From positions 124,001 to 188,000 of the forward strand of contig JANQGH010000070.1 in NCBI GenBank assembly GCA_028277405.1: a DNA stretch of 64,000 nucleotides. Direction: 5' to 3'. A model generated the notes under the pieces. That model worked only from the letters and a program-made list of their open reading frames with translations. It was not told where the DNA came from and made no database searches. The stretch comes from Alphaproteobacteria bacterium (GTDB taxonomy: Bacteria; Pseudomonadota; Alphaproteobacteria; DSM-16000; Inquilinaceae). Below, piece by piece: positions 50,851-60,213 of this stretch (positions are counted from its first letter, which is position 1; every line of letters begins with the position of its first letter). The position numbers and the translations under genes are program-made.

Positions 50851-51987
50851 CTACCGCACCACCGCCCCGCGCCGCTGGGCCAACCCGTCCTCGATCGAGC
50901 GCCGTTCCTCGTCGAACCACTCCCGCCGTTCCGCGCGCCACTGCTCCGGCTGGCCGTCCAGTATGAAGGACAAGAGCGTGAACCGTTCGCCCTTGGTGAC
51001 GTCCATGGCCTCGTGCAGGAGGGAGCAGGAGAAGATCACGGCGTCGCCGGTGCCAGGGCGGTAGAGGTCGGGGCCGTATTCGGGGAAGCGCAGGTCGCCG
51101 CCCTCATACTCCTCGGTGTTCAGGTTCAGGGTCATGGCAAAGCGGCGGTGGGCCATGTCGGGCACGACATTGTCGCGATGGGGGCGGAAAAAGCCGCCCT
51201 CCTGTGAGTCGTAGCGCACGATCTTGAATTCCTCGACACCCTCGACCTCACGGTCATAGGCGGTGAAGATTTCCGGCGCCACGCGCGCGAAGACGCGGGC
51301 CTCGATCTCCTCAAAGAGGTCCTTGTCGCGCACATGGTGGTCGCGGCGGCGCTTCACCTGATCGCGGTCCGCCTTGGTGGCGCCGCCCTTCTCGCCCATG
51401 GTGATGGTGCCGGACGGCTCGTTGTGGGAATGCCAGATGTCGATCAGCTTGCGACAGAACGGGCGGTCGAGAACGCCGGGGATCAAGAGCACAGGCGCGG
51501 TGCGGGTGATGGTGCGCGGCGGCTCGGCCGGGGTCTTGGCGAGCGCGGCCAGAGCGCGGTCGACCTGCGGCTTGGCACCCTCGGTGAAGGCCGCCAGCAC
51601 CCGCTGGTTGGGGTCGAGCAGATAGGTGACGACGTCGCCCTTGCCGCCCTGGCTGAGCGTGGAGAGGCCATAGCGCAGATGGATCGCGCCCTGCGGGTCG
51701 GTGAAGAGTTCGAACGGCAGCTTACGGTCCAGCGCCGCCTTGCAGTTGGCGGCGAAGTCGCCCAGCGCGATGGCATAGACCTCGACGCCGGCCTGCTTCA
51801 GCGCATCGGCCTTGGCGGCGATGCGCTTCAGTTCACGCTCGTCCGCCGGCTTGCCGAAGCCGGGGAAGAAATGCAGCAGGATGTGCCCGCCCTGGACCAG
51901 CGTGTAGAACGGGTCCACCTGCCGGTGCTGGTCCGGCAGCATGAAGTCCGGGGCCCGGTCGCCGGGCGTCAGTGCGCCGATTAACAC
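50851..51987 (-). CDS. Peroxiredoxin-like/prolyl-4-hydroxylase-type 2OG-Fe(II) oxygenase fusion
   Basis: A 378-residue protein. Residues 5-150 form an AhpC/TSA-type thioredoxin fold, but the peroxidatic Cys position is occupied by Ala/Asp in FFPGFGKPADERE, so peroxidase activity is unlikely. Residues 165-345 form a P4Hc-type oxygenase. Iron ligands are H270 and D272 (FRPHRDNVV) and H325 (SLLHEAMDV), with K332/R335 in TKGERFTLL for 2-oxoglutarate. The start is a GTG six bases after GGAGG. Two decayed copies of its 3' end lie at 47181 and 48651. Confidence 0.88.
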   Translation of the reverse strand: MLIGALTPGDRAPDFMLPDQHRQVDPFYTLVQGGHILLHFFPGFGKPADERELKRIAAKADALKQAGVEVYAIALGDFAANCKAALDRKLPFELFTDPQGAIHLRYGLSTLSQGGKGDVVTYLLDPNQRVLAAFTEGAKPQVDRALAALAKTPAEPPRTITRTAPVLLIPGVLDRPFCRKLIDIWHSHNEPSGTITMGEKGGATKADRDQVKRRRDHHVRDKDLFEEIEARVFARVAPEIFTAYDREVEGVEEFKIVRYDSQEGGFFRPHRDNVVPDMAHRRFAMTLNLNTEEYEGGDLRFPEYGPDLYRPGTGDAVIFSCSLLHEAMDVTKGERFTLLSFILDGQPEQWRAERREWFDEERRSIEDGLAQRRGAVVR

Positions 51988-52048
51988 GTCAATCCTCCAT
52001 CAGATTTCAGGATTCGATTTCGGCGCGCGATTTCGACGATTTCGACGA

Positions 52049-52141
52049 TTTCGGTGACAGTTTACTAAACCCCTGTTTTCGCTCTCCCAGTTCAACTGGA
52101 TAGCTCGAGACAAGAGGGGATTTAGTAAACTGTCACCGAAA
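52049..52141. repeat. 93-bp element with perfect 21-bp inverted terminal arms
   Basis: The arms at 52049-52069 and 52121-52141 are exact reverse complements over 21 bases (the left arm begins TTTCGGTGACAG and ends TTTACTAAA). The match extends about 5 bp further inward with one bulged base. The centre is about 40 bp without obvious coding. Just before the left arm, GATTTCGAC is repeated in tandem two and a half times (52029-52051). It lies in a 176-bp gap between two minus-strand genes. A miniature inverted-repeat element or REP-type sequence fits. No transposase is nearby. Confidence 0.75.
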
Positions 52142-52163
52142 CCCTGTCCTCGCAGACGAAATC

Positions 52164-53642
52164 TTACCCATCCAATTTCGACCTAAGAATCTCATTCACC
52201 AGCTTCGGATTGGCCTTGCCTTGGGTGGCCTTCATCACCTGGCCGACGAAAAAACCGAACAGCTTCTGCTTGCCGCCCTTGTACTCCGCCACCTTGTCCT
52301 GGTTGGCGGCCAGAACCGTGTCGATCTCGCCCTCGATCGCGCCCGTGTCCGTGACCTGGCGCAGGCCCTTGGCATCGACGATAGCAGCGGCGTCGTGGCC
52401 GGTCTCCAGCATCTCGGCGAAGACATCCTTGGCGATGCGGCCGCTGATCGTGTCGTCAGTGATCAGGTCGACCAGGCCGCCAAGCTGATCGGCCGTGATC
52501 GGGCTTTCGTCGATGTCGTGGCCGCCCTTGTTCAAGGCACCGAACAGTTCGGTGATCACCCAGTTGGCGCAGATCTTGGGGTCGCGCCTGCCATTCGGCC
52601 CGCCACTGACCACGGCCTCGTAGAAATCCGCCCGCGCCCGTTCGGCCACCAGCACCCCGGCATCGTAGACCGACAATCCGTAATGGGTGACGAAGCGTTC
52701 CTTCTTCTCGTCCGGCAGCTCCGGCAGGGTGGCGCGGATGCCGTCGATGAAGGCGTCGTCGAACTCCAGCGGCAGCAGGTCCGGGTCGGGGAAGTAGCGG
52801 TAATCGTGCGCCTCTTCCTTGTCGCGCATCGGCCGCGTCTCGCCACGGCCTGTATCCCAGAGGCGCGTCTCCTGAACCACGGTGCCGCCATCCTCGATAT
52901 GGTCGATCTGGCGGCGCGCCTCGTAATCGATCGCGGCCATGACATAGCGGATGGAGTTGACGTTCTTCACCTCGCAGCGGGTGCCATACTCATTGTCGCC
53001 GACCTTGCGCACCGAGATGTTCACGTCGCAGCGCATGGAGCCTTCCTCCATGTTGCCGTCGCAGGTGCCGAGATAGCGCAGGATGGCGCGCAGCTTGCGC
53101 AAATACGCCGCCGCCTCCTCCGGTCCACGCAAATCCGGCTCCGACACGATCTCCATCAGCGCCACGCCGGAGCGGTTCAGGTCGACGAAGGTGCGCGTCG
53201 GGTCCTGGTCGTGCAGGCTCTTGCCCGCGTCCTGCTCCAGATGCAGGCGCGTGATGCCGACCGTGCGCGTCTCGCCGTCCGGCAAATCCAGCACGATCTC
53301 GCCCTTGCCGACGATGGGCTGCAGATACTGGCTGATCTGATAGCCCTGGGGCAGGTCGGCGTAGAAATAGTTCTTGCGGTCGAAGACGGAGAATTTGTTG
53401 ATCTCCGCCTTCAGGCCCAGGCCCGTGCGCACCGCCTGTTCGATGCACTTTTCGTTGATCACCGGCAGCATGCCGGGCATGGCGGCGTCGACCAGGCTGA
53501 CCTGGCTGTTGGGGGCGGAGCCGAATTCGGTCGCGGAGCCGGAAAACAGTTTGGCCTCGGAGATGACCTGGGCATGGACCTCCAGCCCGATCACCATCTC
53601 CCAATCGCCGGTGTCGCCCTTCAGGACGGGATGCGTGGTCAT
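52164..53642 (-). CDS. gatB: Asp-tRNA(Asn)/Glu-tRNA(Gln) amidotransferase subunit B
   Basis: A 492-residue full-length GatB. The N-terminal catalytic-core signature is [10 protein letters not shown], with [16 protein letters not shown]. The cradle domain contains [11 protein letters not shown], and the YqeY-like tail ends [19 protein letters not shown]. GatB binds the mischarged tRNA and passes ammonia from GatA to the activated acid. It overlaps gatA by four bases. This indirect route makes Gln-tRNA and, if AsnRS is absent, Asn-tRNA. Confidence 0.97.
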   Translation of the reverse strand: MTTHPVLKGDTGDWEMVIGLEVHAQVISEAKLFSGSATEFGSAPNSQVSLVDAAMPGMLPVINEKCIEQAVRTGLGLKAEINKFSVFDRKNYFYADLPQGYQISQYLQPIVGKGEIVLDLPDGETRTVGITRLHLEQDAGKSLHDQDPTRTFVDLNRSGVALMEIVSEPDLRGPEEAAAYLRKLRAILRYLGTCDGNMEEGSMRCDVNISVRKVGDNEYGTRCEVKNVNSIRYVMAAIDYEARRQIDHIEDGGTVVQETRLWDTGRGETRPMRDKEEAHDYRYFPDPDLLPLEFDDAFIDGIRATLPELPDEKKERFVTHYGLSVYDAGVLVAERARADFYEAVVSGGPNGRRDPKICANWVITELFGALNKGGHDIDESPITADQLGGLVDLITDDTISGRIAKDVFAEMLETGHDAAAIVDAKGLRQVTDTGAIEGEIDTVLAANQDKVAEYKGGKQKLFGFFVGQVMKATQGKANPKLVNEILRSKLDG

Positions 53643-55126
53643 GCCCCCTCTCCCACCATCAGCGCCGGCGTCGCGGTGAATCCGGCCGCCTCCTCCAACA
53701 CGCCGGCGGCTCGGAATAGCGTTTCTTCTTCAAACGCCTGGCCGACAAGCTGGAGGCCCAGCGGCGCCCCGTCCGCGCCCAGCCCGGCCGGCACCGAGAT
53801 GCCCGGTAGGCCGGCCAGGTTCGCGGGCACGGTGAACACGTCGTTCAGATACATCGCGATCGGATCGTCCTGTTTGTCGCCCACCTTGAACGCGGTCGAC
53901 GGCGCGGTCGGCGTCAGCAGCAGGTCGCACTTCTCATAGGCCGCCTCGAAATCGCGGGCGATCAAGGTGCGCAGCTTTTGCGCCTTGAGGTAATAGGCGT
54001 CGTAATAGCCGGCCGACAGCACATAGGTGCCGATCATTACCCGGCGCTTGACCTCCTGGCCGAAGCCTTCGGCGCGGGTGTTCTCGTACATCTCGATCAG
54101 GCTGTTGCCCGGCACGCGCAAGCCATAGCGCACGCCGTCATAGCGGGCCAGATTCGACGACGCCTCGGCCGGCGCCACGATGTAGTAGGCCGGCAGCGCG
54201 TACTTCGTGTGCGGCAGGCTGACATCGACGATCTCCGCCCCCGCCGCCTTCATCCACTCGACACCCTGCTGCCACAGGATCTCGATCTCCGGCGGCATTT
54301 TGTCGACGCGGTATTCCTTCGGCACGCCGATCTTCAGGCCGCGAATGTCGCCGGTCAGCGCGGCGGCATAGTCGGGAACGGTCCTGTCGACGCTGGTCGA
54401 ATCCTTGGGGTCGAAGCCGGCCATGGAGGTCAGCATCAGGGCCGCGTCGCGCACCGAGCGCGTCATCGGCCCGGCCTGGTCCAGCGACGAGGCGAAGGCG
54501 ACGATGCCCCAGCGCGAGCAGCGGCCATAAGTCGGCTTCATGCCGACGATGCCGCAGAAGCTGGCCGGCTGGCGGATCGAGCCACCGGTGTCCGTGCCCG
54601 TCGACGCCGTGGCGATCCGGGCCGCCACGCAGGCGGCCGAGCCACCGGACGAGCCGCCCGGCACCAGCCGTGCGTCGGGCTCTTCGGCCAACGTCCAGGG
54701 GTTATGCACCTCGCCGAAATAGGACGTCGTATTGGACGAGCCCATGGCGAACTCGTCCAGGTTCGTCTTGCCCAACAGAACGGCACCGTCGCGCCACAGA
54801 TTGGCCGTGACGGTGCTCTCATAGGTCGGCGTGAAGCCCTCCAGGATATGGCTGCCCGCCATGGTCCGGATGCCTTCGGTGCAATAGAGGTCCTTCACGG
54901 CGATGGGAATGCCGTCCAGCGGCCGCGCCTCGCCGGCCCGGCGCCTGTCGTCGGACGCCATGGCCATGGACATCGCGCGTTCCGGCGTCTCGGTGACGAA
55001 GGCGTTCAGCGCCCGCGCCTCCTCCATGGCCAGCAGGTTGGCCCGGGTCAGCTCAGCGGACGTGAAGTCGCCCTTGGCCAGCCCGTCCAGCGCCTCGCTG
55101 ATGGTCAGATGGTTCAGCTCGGTCAT
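53639..55126 (-). CDS. gatA: Asp-tRNA(Asn)/Glu-tRNA(Gln) amidotransferase subunit A
   Basis: A 495-residue amidase-signature enzyme that hydrolyses glutamine to supply ammonia. The Lys-Ser-Ser catalytic triad is visible: [21 protein letters not shown] and [15 protein letters not shown]. Length and order are normal for GatA. The start overlaps the gatC stop by four bases, and the stop overlaps gatB by four bases, so the three subunits are made from a single transcript. Confidence 0.97.
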   Translation of the reverse strand: MTELNHLTISEALDGLAKGDFTSAELTRANLLAMEEARALNAFVTETPERAMSMAMASDDRRRAGEARPLDGIPIAVKDLYCTEGIRTMAGSHILEGFTPTYESTVTANLWRDGAVLLGKTNLDEFAMGSSNTTSYFGEVHNPWTLAEEPDARLVPGGSSGGSAACVAARIATASTGTDTGGSIRQPASFCGIVGMKPTYGRCSRWGIVAFASSLDQAGPMTRSVRDAALMLTSMAGFDPKDSTSVDRTVPDYAAALTGDIRGLKIGVPKEYRVDKMPPEIEILWQQGVEWMKAAGAEIVDVSLPHTKYALPAYYIVAPAEASSNLARYDGVRYGLRVPGNSLIEMYENTRAEGFGQEVKRRVMIGTYVLSAGYYDAYYLKAQKLRTLIARDFEAAYEKCDLLLTPTAPSTAFKVGDKQDDPIAMYLNDVFTVPANLAGLPGISVPAGLGADGAPLGLQLVGQAFEEETLFRAAGVLEEAAGFTATPALMVGEGA

Positions 55127-55410
55127 TCGACGACCCTCGGCACCGCGTAAAATCCGCTCGCCTGTTCCGGCGCGTTGGCCAGCACCTGGTCGGCCTTCTT
55201 GCCGTCCGTGACCTTATCGGTCCGCCAGCGCAAGGCCTGGGGTGTGACGCTGGTCATCGGCGGCACGTCGTCGGTGTTCACCTCGCCCAGTTGCTCGACA
55301 AAGGCCAGGATGTCTTGCAGATCCTTTTGCAGCGCCTCGGCTTCGTCCGGGGCAACGCGAATGCGGGCCAGATGCGCAATACGCGCGACGGTGGCCTGAT
55401 CGAGCGACAT
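55123..55410 (-). CDS. gatC: Asp-tRNA(Asn)/Glu-tRNA(Gln) amidotransferase subunit C
   Basis: A 95-residue GatC, the small linker subunit stabilising GatA-GatB. Family signatures are [12 protein letters not shown] near the start, [14 protein letters not shown] [15 protein letters not shown], and [17 protein letters not shown]. It is first in the gatC-gatA-gatB operon and divergent from ruvX. A nested hairpin lies 24-60 bp upstream of its start and could shape the leader. Confidence 0.95.
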   Translation of the reverse strand: MSLDQATVARIAHLARIRVAPDEAEALQKDLQDILAFVEQLGEVNTDDVPPMTSVTPQALRWRTDKVTDGKKADQVLANAPEQASGFYAVPRVVE

Positions 55411-55433
55411 GGTATAGGTGTCTCCAACGAAAC

Positions 55434-55470
55434 GGCGCGGTGCTTCCGGTCGGACCCGGAACGCCGCGCC
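55434..55470. promoter_or_regulatory. Hairpin in gatC leader / divergent promoter region
   Basis: GGCGCGG (55434-55440) pairs with CCGCGCC (55464-55470), and an inner TTCCGG/CCGGAA pair lies within, giving a nested stem. On the minus strand it lies in the 24-60 bp before the gatC start. It may be a transcript leader structure. The regulatory role is unproven. Confidence 0.5.
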
Positions 55471-55532
55471 AAAACACGTTTACATATGGGGGCTTTGGCC
55501 CTCAAAAGCGGCCGCGAACCTAACACCAGCGT

Positions 55533-56012
55533 ATGACCATCTGCAAGATCGAGGACTTGCCGGAACGCCTGCCCGCCGGCACCAGGCTTTTGGGGCTGGA
55601 TGTGGGTGACAAGACCATCGGCCTGGCGCTGTCCGACAGCGCCCTGGCCCTGGCCTCGCCGATCGGCACGATCCGACGCCGGCGCTTTGCCCAGGATGCC
55701 GAAACGCTGTTCGCCACGGTTGACGAGCGGGGCGTCGGCGCGCTGGTGGTCGGCCTGCCGCGCAACATGGACGGCTCAATCGGGCCGCGCGCCCAGGCGA
55801 CCAAACAGTTCGCCTTTAATCTCATGAAGCGTCGCGACATCGCAGTCGCGTTTTGGGATGAGCGGATGTCGACCCAGGCGGTCGAGCGCGCCATGGTGCG
55901 GGAAGCCGATCTCAGCCGCGCGAAGCGGGCGCAACGCGTCGACACGGCGGCGGCGGCCTACATTCTTCAAGGGGCGCTCGACGCCCTGGCCAATCGGCCG
56001 CGCCCGGCATGA
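55533..56012 (+). CDS. ruvX: RuvX/YqgF family RNase H-fold nuclease
   Basis: A 159-residue RuvC-like resolvase. The catalytic Asp is in LLGLDVGDKTIGLALSD, then ALVVGLPRNMDGSIGPRA and FWDERMSTQAVERAM. These match the conserved family blocks. YqgF processes pre-16S rRNA 5' ends and has Holliday-junction-like activity in some bacteria. It is divergent from the gatCAB operon and overlaps the AEC transporter gene by four bases. Confidence 0.95.
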   Translation: MTICKIEDLPERLPAGTRLLGLDVGDKTIGLALSDSALALASPIGTIRRRRFAQDAETLFATVDERGVGALVVGLPRNMDGSIGPRAQATKQFAFNLMKRRDIAVAFWDERMSTQAVERAMVREADLSRAKRAQRVDTAAAAYILQGALDALANRPRPA

Positions 56013-56923
56013 CCATCGCCTTTCTGGCGCTGGCGCCGATCTTCGCCCTGATTATTCTCGGTGCCCTGCTACGCCGCACGGCATTCGTACCCGACAGTTT
56101 CTGGCCGGCCGCCGAGAAATCTATCTACTACCTGTTCTTCCCCTGCCTGTTGTTCAGCGAGCTGGCGACGGCCGACATCGATCTCGGTGCCCTCTTGCCA
56201 ATGGGCCTGTCGATGATGGGGGCGGTGCTGGTGATGGGGATCCTGCTGCTGGGTCTTCATCAGGTCTGGCGGCTGCCCGGCCCGCCCTTTTCCTCCATTT
56301 TTCAAGGCGGTATCCGGCCGAACTCCTATGTCGGTTTGGCGGCTGCCTTCGGCATGTTCGGCCAGCAGGGCGTGGCGCTGGTTGCAATTGGCATCTCCTT
56401 CGTCGTGCCGACAGTGAACATTCTGGCCGTCGCCGTCCTCGTCCGGCATGGCGCAAGCGGCAAGGTGCGCGGCATGGACGTGGTGCGCGGCATCGTCACC
56501 AATCCGCTGATCCTTGCCGTCGTCGCCGGCGTGCTTTGGAACCTCACCGAACTGCCACTGCCGCCGGTGATCGAGACCATGCTGGAGATCCTCGGCCGCG
56601 CGTCCCTGCCCCTCGGGCTGTTGGCCGTCGGCGCGGGGCTCGATCTCGGCGCCGTGACGCAAGCCCGCTATCGGGTGGCCGCCAGCTCGGCGGTCAAGCT
56701 GCTGGCCGTGCCCGCCTTGACCGCCGGCCTTTGCCTGGTGCTGGGCGTAGGCGGCATGGCGGCGGCAGTGGCCGTGCTCTACAACGGATTGCCGACATCC
56801 GCGTCATCCTACGTGCTGGCGCGCCAGATGGGCGGCGACGCGACCATGATGGCCGGCATCATCACCCTGACTACACTCGCTGCCATCGTCACCATCCCTA
56901 TCGTTCTGGCTCTCGCCCCATGA
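56009..56923 (+). CDS. AEC-family transporter (auxin efflux carrier type)
   Basis: A 304-residue, roughly 10-helix membrane protein. The AEC pattern is seen in FALIILGALLRRTAF, IFQGGIRPNSYVGLAAAFGMFGQQG and LYNGLPTSASSYVLARQMGGD. Bacterial members export organic acids such as malate or malonate; the ligand here is unknown. The start overlaps the ruvX stop by four bases. It precedes a CoA-transferase by 25 bp, which would fit organic acid metabolism. Confidence 0.92.
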   Translation: MTIAFLALAPIFALIILGALLRRTAFVPDSFWPAAEKSIYYLFFPCLLFSELATADIDLGALLPMGLSMMGAVLVMGILLLGLHQVWRLPGPPFSSIFQGGIRPNSYVGLAAAFGMFGQQGVALVAIGISFVVPTVNILAVAVLVRHGASGKVRGMDVVRGIVTNPLILAVVAGVLWNLTELPLPPVIETMLEILGRASLPLGLLAVGAGLDLGAVTQARYRVAASSAVKLLAVPALTAGLCLVLGVGGMAAAVAVLYNGLPTSASSYVLARQMGGDATMMAGIITLTTLAAIVTIPIVLALAP

Positions 56924-56948
56924 CCGAACCCGCAACATTGGACTTGCC

Positions 56949-58136
56949 ATGACACCCTTGCCGCCCGGCGCGCTCGACGGATTGCGCGTTCTCGACCTGA
57001 CCCGCGTGCTGGCCGGCCCCAGCGCGACGCAGATCCTCGGCGATCTCGGCGCCGACGTGGTCAAGGTCGAACGGCCCGGCGTCGGCGACGACACAAGACG
57101 CTGGGGACCACCCTATCTGCGCGACGATGACGGCAACGAGACGACGGAGAGCGCCTATTACCTGAGCGCCAACCGCAACAAGCGCTCGCTGGCGCTCGAT
57201 TTCACCACCCAAGATGGCCTGCAGACCTTGAAGCGGCTGATCGCAAAGGCCGATGTGCTGGTGGAGAACTTCAAGGTCGGCGATCTGGAGCGTCGCGGGC
57301 TGTCTTACAGTGATTTATCAGATGAATTTCCTGGTCTAATTTATTGTTCTATAACCGGTTTCGGCCAGACAGGCCCTTATGCGGAGCGTGCCGGCTATGA
57401 CTTTCTGATCCAGGGCATGGGCGGCATCATGGCGCTGACCGGCGAGCCTGAGGGGGAGCCGATGAAGGTCGGCGTCGCCATCGCCGATCTGATGGCCGGC
57501 ATGTATACGGCCGTCAGCATCCTGGCGGCGCTGAACTATCGCCATCGCACGGGCAAGGGCCAGCACATCGACATCTCGCTGCTGGACTGTCAGGTCGCGT
57601 GGCTGAGCAACGCCGGCCAGTACTACCTCACCTCCGGCGAGCCGACCCCGCGCCTGGGCAACGCCCATCCGATGATCGTGCCTTACCAGGTGTTCGCCAC
57701 ATCGGACGGCCATCTGATCCTTGCGGTCGGCAACCACGAGCAGTTCCGCCGCTTCTGCGAGGTTGCCGGCCGGCCGGAACTAGCCGACGACCCGCGCTTT
57801 GCCGACAATGCCGATCGCGTGAGGTACCGAGACGAACTGGTGCCGATCGTGGCCGACCTGATCGCGGGTCGCCCGCGCGACTGGTGGCTCGACGCCCTGA
57901 AGGCAAAGGGTGTGCCCTGCGGGCCGATCAACACCATGGCGCAGGTCTTCGCCGACCCGCAGGTCCAAGCGCGCGCGATGGCGATCGAAATGCAGCATCC
58001 CTTGTCGTCGACGCCGACAAAGCTGATCGGCAGCCCGCTGAAACTGTCCGAAACACCGCCCTCCTACCGCCGCGCACCGCCGGCCTGCGGCGCGGATAGC
58101 GAAGCCGTCCTGACGGATTGGCTGGGCGACACCTAG
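56949..58136 (+). CDS. Class III CoA-transferase (CaiB/BaiF family)
   Basis: A 395-residue formyl-CoA-transferase-like enzyme. It opens GLRVLDLTRVLAGPSATQILGDLGADVVKVE. The catalytic Asp is D180 in GVAIADLMAGMY, and GQHIDISLLDCQVAWLSN follows. The start is the ATG at 56949. An odd patch from 57304 to 57360 (residues 119-138) uses AT-ending codons unlike the rest of the gene while the protein sequence stays conserved. Its stop overlaps the stop of the convergent EamA gene. The CoA donor and acceptor are not defined. Confidence 0.92.
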   Translation: MTPLPPGALDGLRVLDLTRVLAGPSATQILGDLGADVVKVERPGVGDDTRRWGPPYLRDDDGNETTESAYYLSANRNKRSLALDFTTQDGLQTLKRLIAKADVLVENFKVGDLERRGLSYSDLSDEFPGLIYCSITGFGQTGPYAERAGYDFLIQGMGGIMALTGEPEGEPMKVGVAIADLMAGMYTAVSILAALNYRHRTGKGQHIDISLLDCQVAWLSNAGQYYLTSGEPTPRLGNAHPMIVPYQVFATSDGHLILAVGNHEQFRRFCEVAGRPELADDPRFADNADRVRYRDELVPIVADLIAGRPRDWWLDALKAKGVPCGPINTMAQVFADPQVQARAMAIEMQHPLSSTPTKLIGSPLKLSETPPSYRRAPPACGADSEAVLTDWLGDT

Positions 58137-59017
58137 TGAGGGTGGTGGCCCGTCGGGACCCTGCTGAGCCGGATGATCAGAACGCTGGCGACGATGACCA
58201 TGATGCTGCCCCAGATCACGAGATTCGTTGGCACGCGGTCGAACACGATCCAGTCCAGCAGCGCGGAAAAAACGATCGTGGTGTAGCCGAACGGCGCGAC
58301 GACGTAGGCGGGCGCCTGCTGAAAGCCCATCAGCAGCAGCATCGACGACCCCACCATGATCACGCCGGCCAGGCCGGTGTAGAGCCAGCTCTCAAGCGGC
58401 ACCGGCTGCCAGCTAAGGAACGCCGGGATGAAAAGCAGCACGATGGCGGTGGTGTAGATGTAGCAGAGGATCCGATGCACCGGCTCGTGCACCTCGCCGA
58501 GCCGGCGCGAGAGGATGCTTTGAAAGGCGAACAGGATCCCGTTTGCCAAGGCAAAGACGTAGCCGATGGCTAAATGCGTCACACCCGGGTGAAGCACGAG
58601 CGCCATGCCGGCGAAGCCGAGGATGATGCCGAACCACAGCCTCTGTGGCATGGCTTCGCGCCAGAACAGCCAAAGCAGTAGGGGCACCCAAAGCGGCGCG
58701 GCCTCGCGCATCAAATTCGCCTCGACCAGGGAGATGCTGCCAAGCGCCAGGAACAGGGTCGTGATTTGGAGCGTGCCGATGACCGCTCGGGACATCATCA
58801 ATCGCGGATGCTGGGTCGCAAGGAAGCCCATGCCACCCCGGACAAGCGCGATCGGGATGAGAATCAGCCAGCCAGTGACGAATGTGCCGTAGGTGACCAG
58901 CAACTGAGGCGCATTCGCCGCCGCCAACTGAACGCACAACCCCATCGCGGCGAAGAACGCGCTGGAGACAACGACGTAAAGGGCGCCAAGCGCCGGTCGG
59001 TTGGTGGGAGCGCTCAC
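58133..59017 (-). CDS. EamA-family DMT transporter
   Basis: A 294-residue, ten-helix drug/metabolite transporter with two EamA repeats. ALYVVVSSAFFAAMGLCVQLA starts the first, and FALANGILFAFQSILSRRLGEV starts the second. The start is a GTG overlapping the stop codon of the upstream zinc-ribbon gene (GTGA). An extended reading frame to 59101 lies over that gene and is rejected. It converges on the CoA-transferase gene, whose stop it overlaps by four bases. The substrate is unknown. Confidence 0.9.
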   Translation of the reverse strand: MSAPTNRPALGALYVVVSSAFFAAMGLCVQLAAANAPQLLVTYGTFVTGWLILIPIALVRGGMGFLATQHPRLMMSRAVIGTLQITTLFLALGSISLVEANLMREAAPLWVPLLLWLFWREAMPQRLWFGIILGFAGMALVLHPGVTHLAIGYVFALANGILFAFQSILSRRLGEVHEPVHRILCYIYTTAIVLLFIPAFLSWQPVPLESWLYTGLAGVIMVGSSMLLLMGFQQAPAYVVAPFGYTTIVFSALLDWIVFDRVPTNLVIWGSIMVIVASVLIIRLSRVPTGHHPH

Positions 59018-60195
59018 CCCGCCCAAGGCACCGCGGAGACCAGAAAGCCGATCACGCCCGCGCCCAGCATCATCGCCGTGGTCCCGGCGATCAGCTTCCA
59101 CAGCGAGAACGGGCGCTCGCCATAGGCCTTGGCGGTGTGGCCGTTGACCGAGAGGCGATAGGTCTTGCGGGCGAAGTCGTAGTGGGTGATCCAGACCGGC
59201 ACCAGGATGTGCTTGAAGGTCTCCTTGGAGAACCTGGTGTAGGTCGAGTTGATGCGCTGGCGCTGGCCGCCGATGTCCCGCTTGATCCAGTCCGTGATCA
59301 CCGCGCGCATATAGACCTGCGCCTTGGCAAAGCCTTCCTTAAGCCCGATCAAATGGTTCTCGGCGCGAAAGCCGGCCAGGAACTCAGTCTGGTAGGTCTC
59401 CAGCTCGCGCAGCGGCCAGGGGGCCAGCGCGTCCTTGAACTCGGCCGAGACCGACTTGGAGCCGGAGACGATGACATCGTCGAAGCCGCCCGTCACGTTG
59501 CCGCTGACATTGGTCCACACCGTGCGCCGATTCTTGCCCGAGCCGACCCGCCGGCCGCGTGCGCCGGTGTAGTCGGTGTCGGTGTAAGCATCATAGGTCC
59601 AGAAGGGCACATAGATGCCGTGGAAATGGTCCGCCTTCGCCTCGTCAGCGATGTCGTTCGGGGCGAACCAGCGCGACTTCAGCCAATGGCGCATGGCCTC
59701 TTGCGCCTCCTGCTCGATCAGCTTGAAGGGCAATACGGCCTGCGGGACGATGCGCCGCTGCATGCGCACGTCGCCGACGATGGCGCCGTCGCAGAACGGG
59801 CAGATGCGCGAGTGTTCGTCGGGATGGAACTCGATCGAGGCGCCGCAGCCATTGCAGTCGATGGAGGGCGCCTCCTCCTCCGCCATCGCCCCGGTGTCCT
59901 TGCCCAGGTAGAAGTGATAGCAGTTCTCAAGCTGGGCCACCGCGTCGTCCACATGCGGGACCTCGGCCTCCGTCCCACAGTGCGCGCAGATCATGTTAGC
60001 CGTGCCGGGGTCGAAGCGCAGATCCGCACCGCAGCTTGGACAGGGGAAGAAACGGGTTGAGTGGCGCTGATCTTCGTCGGCCTGCTGCCGGTATTCCTTG
60101 CGGTGCAGCCGTTCGTCGATCCTACGGCCCCAGGGCCCGTGCTCTTTGGGCCTGGCCGGTGTCTCCGTTGCGGCCCCGATGTCTCCTTCTCTCAT
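59014..60195 (-). CDS. Zinc-ribbon membrane protein of unknown function
   Basis: A 393-residue protein. Two zinc ribbons lie near the N-terminus: FPCPSCGADL with MICAHCGTEA, then DCNGCGASIE with RICPFCDGAI. A long soluble domain contains VYVPFWTYD-like HGIYVPFWTYDAYTDTDYTG, TGGFDDVIVSGSKSV and KHILVPVWITHYDFARKTYRLSVNG. One membrane helix closes the protein (IAGTTAMMLGAGVIGFLV). Relatives are sometimes mislabelled as PriA-like helicase, but no helicase motif is present. It overlaps the EamA gene by four bases and follows a small membrane protein gene by 18 bp. Confidence 0.82.
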   Translation of the reverse strand: MREGDIGAATETPARPKEHGPWGRRIDERLHRKEYRQQADEDQRHSTRFFPCPSCGADLRFDPGTANMICAHCGTEAEVPHVDDAVAQLENCYHFYLGKDTGAMAEEEAPSIDCNGCGASIEFHPDEHSRICPFCDGAIVGDVRMQRRIVPQAVLPFKLIEQEAQEAMRHWLKSRWFAPNDIADEAKADHFHGIYVPFWTYDAYTDTDYTGARGRRVGSGKNRRTVWTNVSGNVTGGFDDVIVSGSKSVSAEFKDALAPWPLRELETYQTEFLAGFRAENHLIGLKEGFAKAQVYMRAVITDWIKRDIGGQRQRINSTYTRFSKETFKHILVPVWITHYDFARKTYRLSVNGHTAKAYGERPFSLWKLIAGTTAMMLGAGVIGFLVSAVPWAG

Positions 60196-60213
60196 GTCCG
60201 CTGCCGCCTCACC

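Noticed and set aside
52221..53939. Plus-strand 572-codon frame opposite gatB
   Set aside because: gatB is a clear conserved gene. The opposite frame has no recognisable domain.
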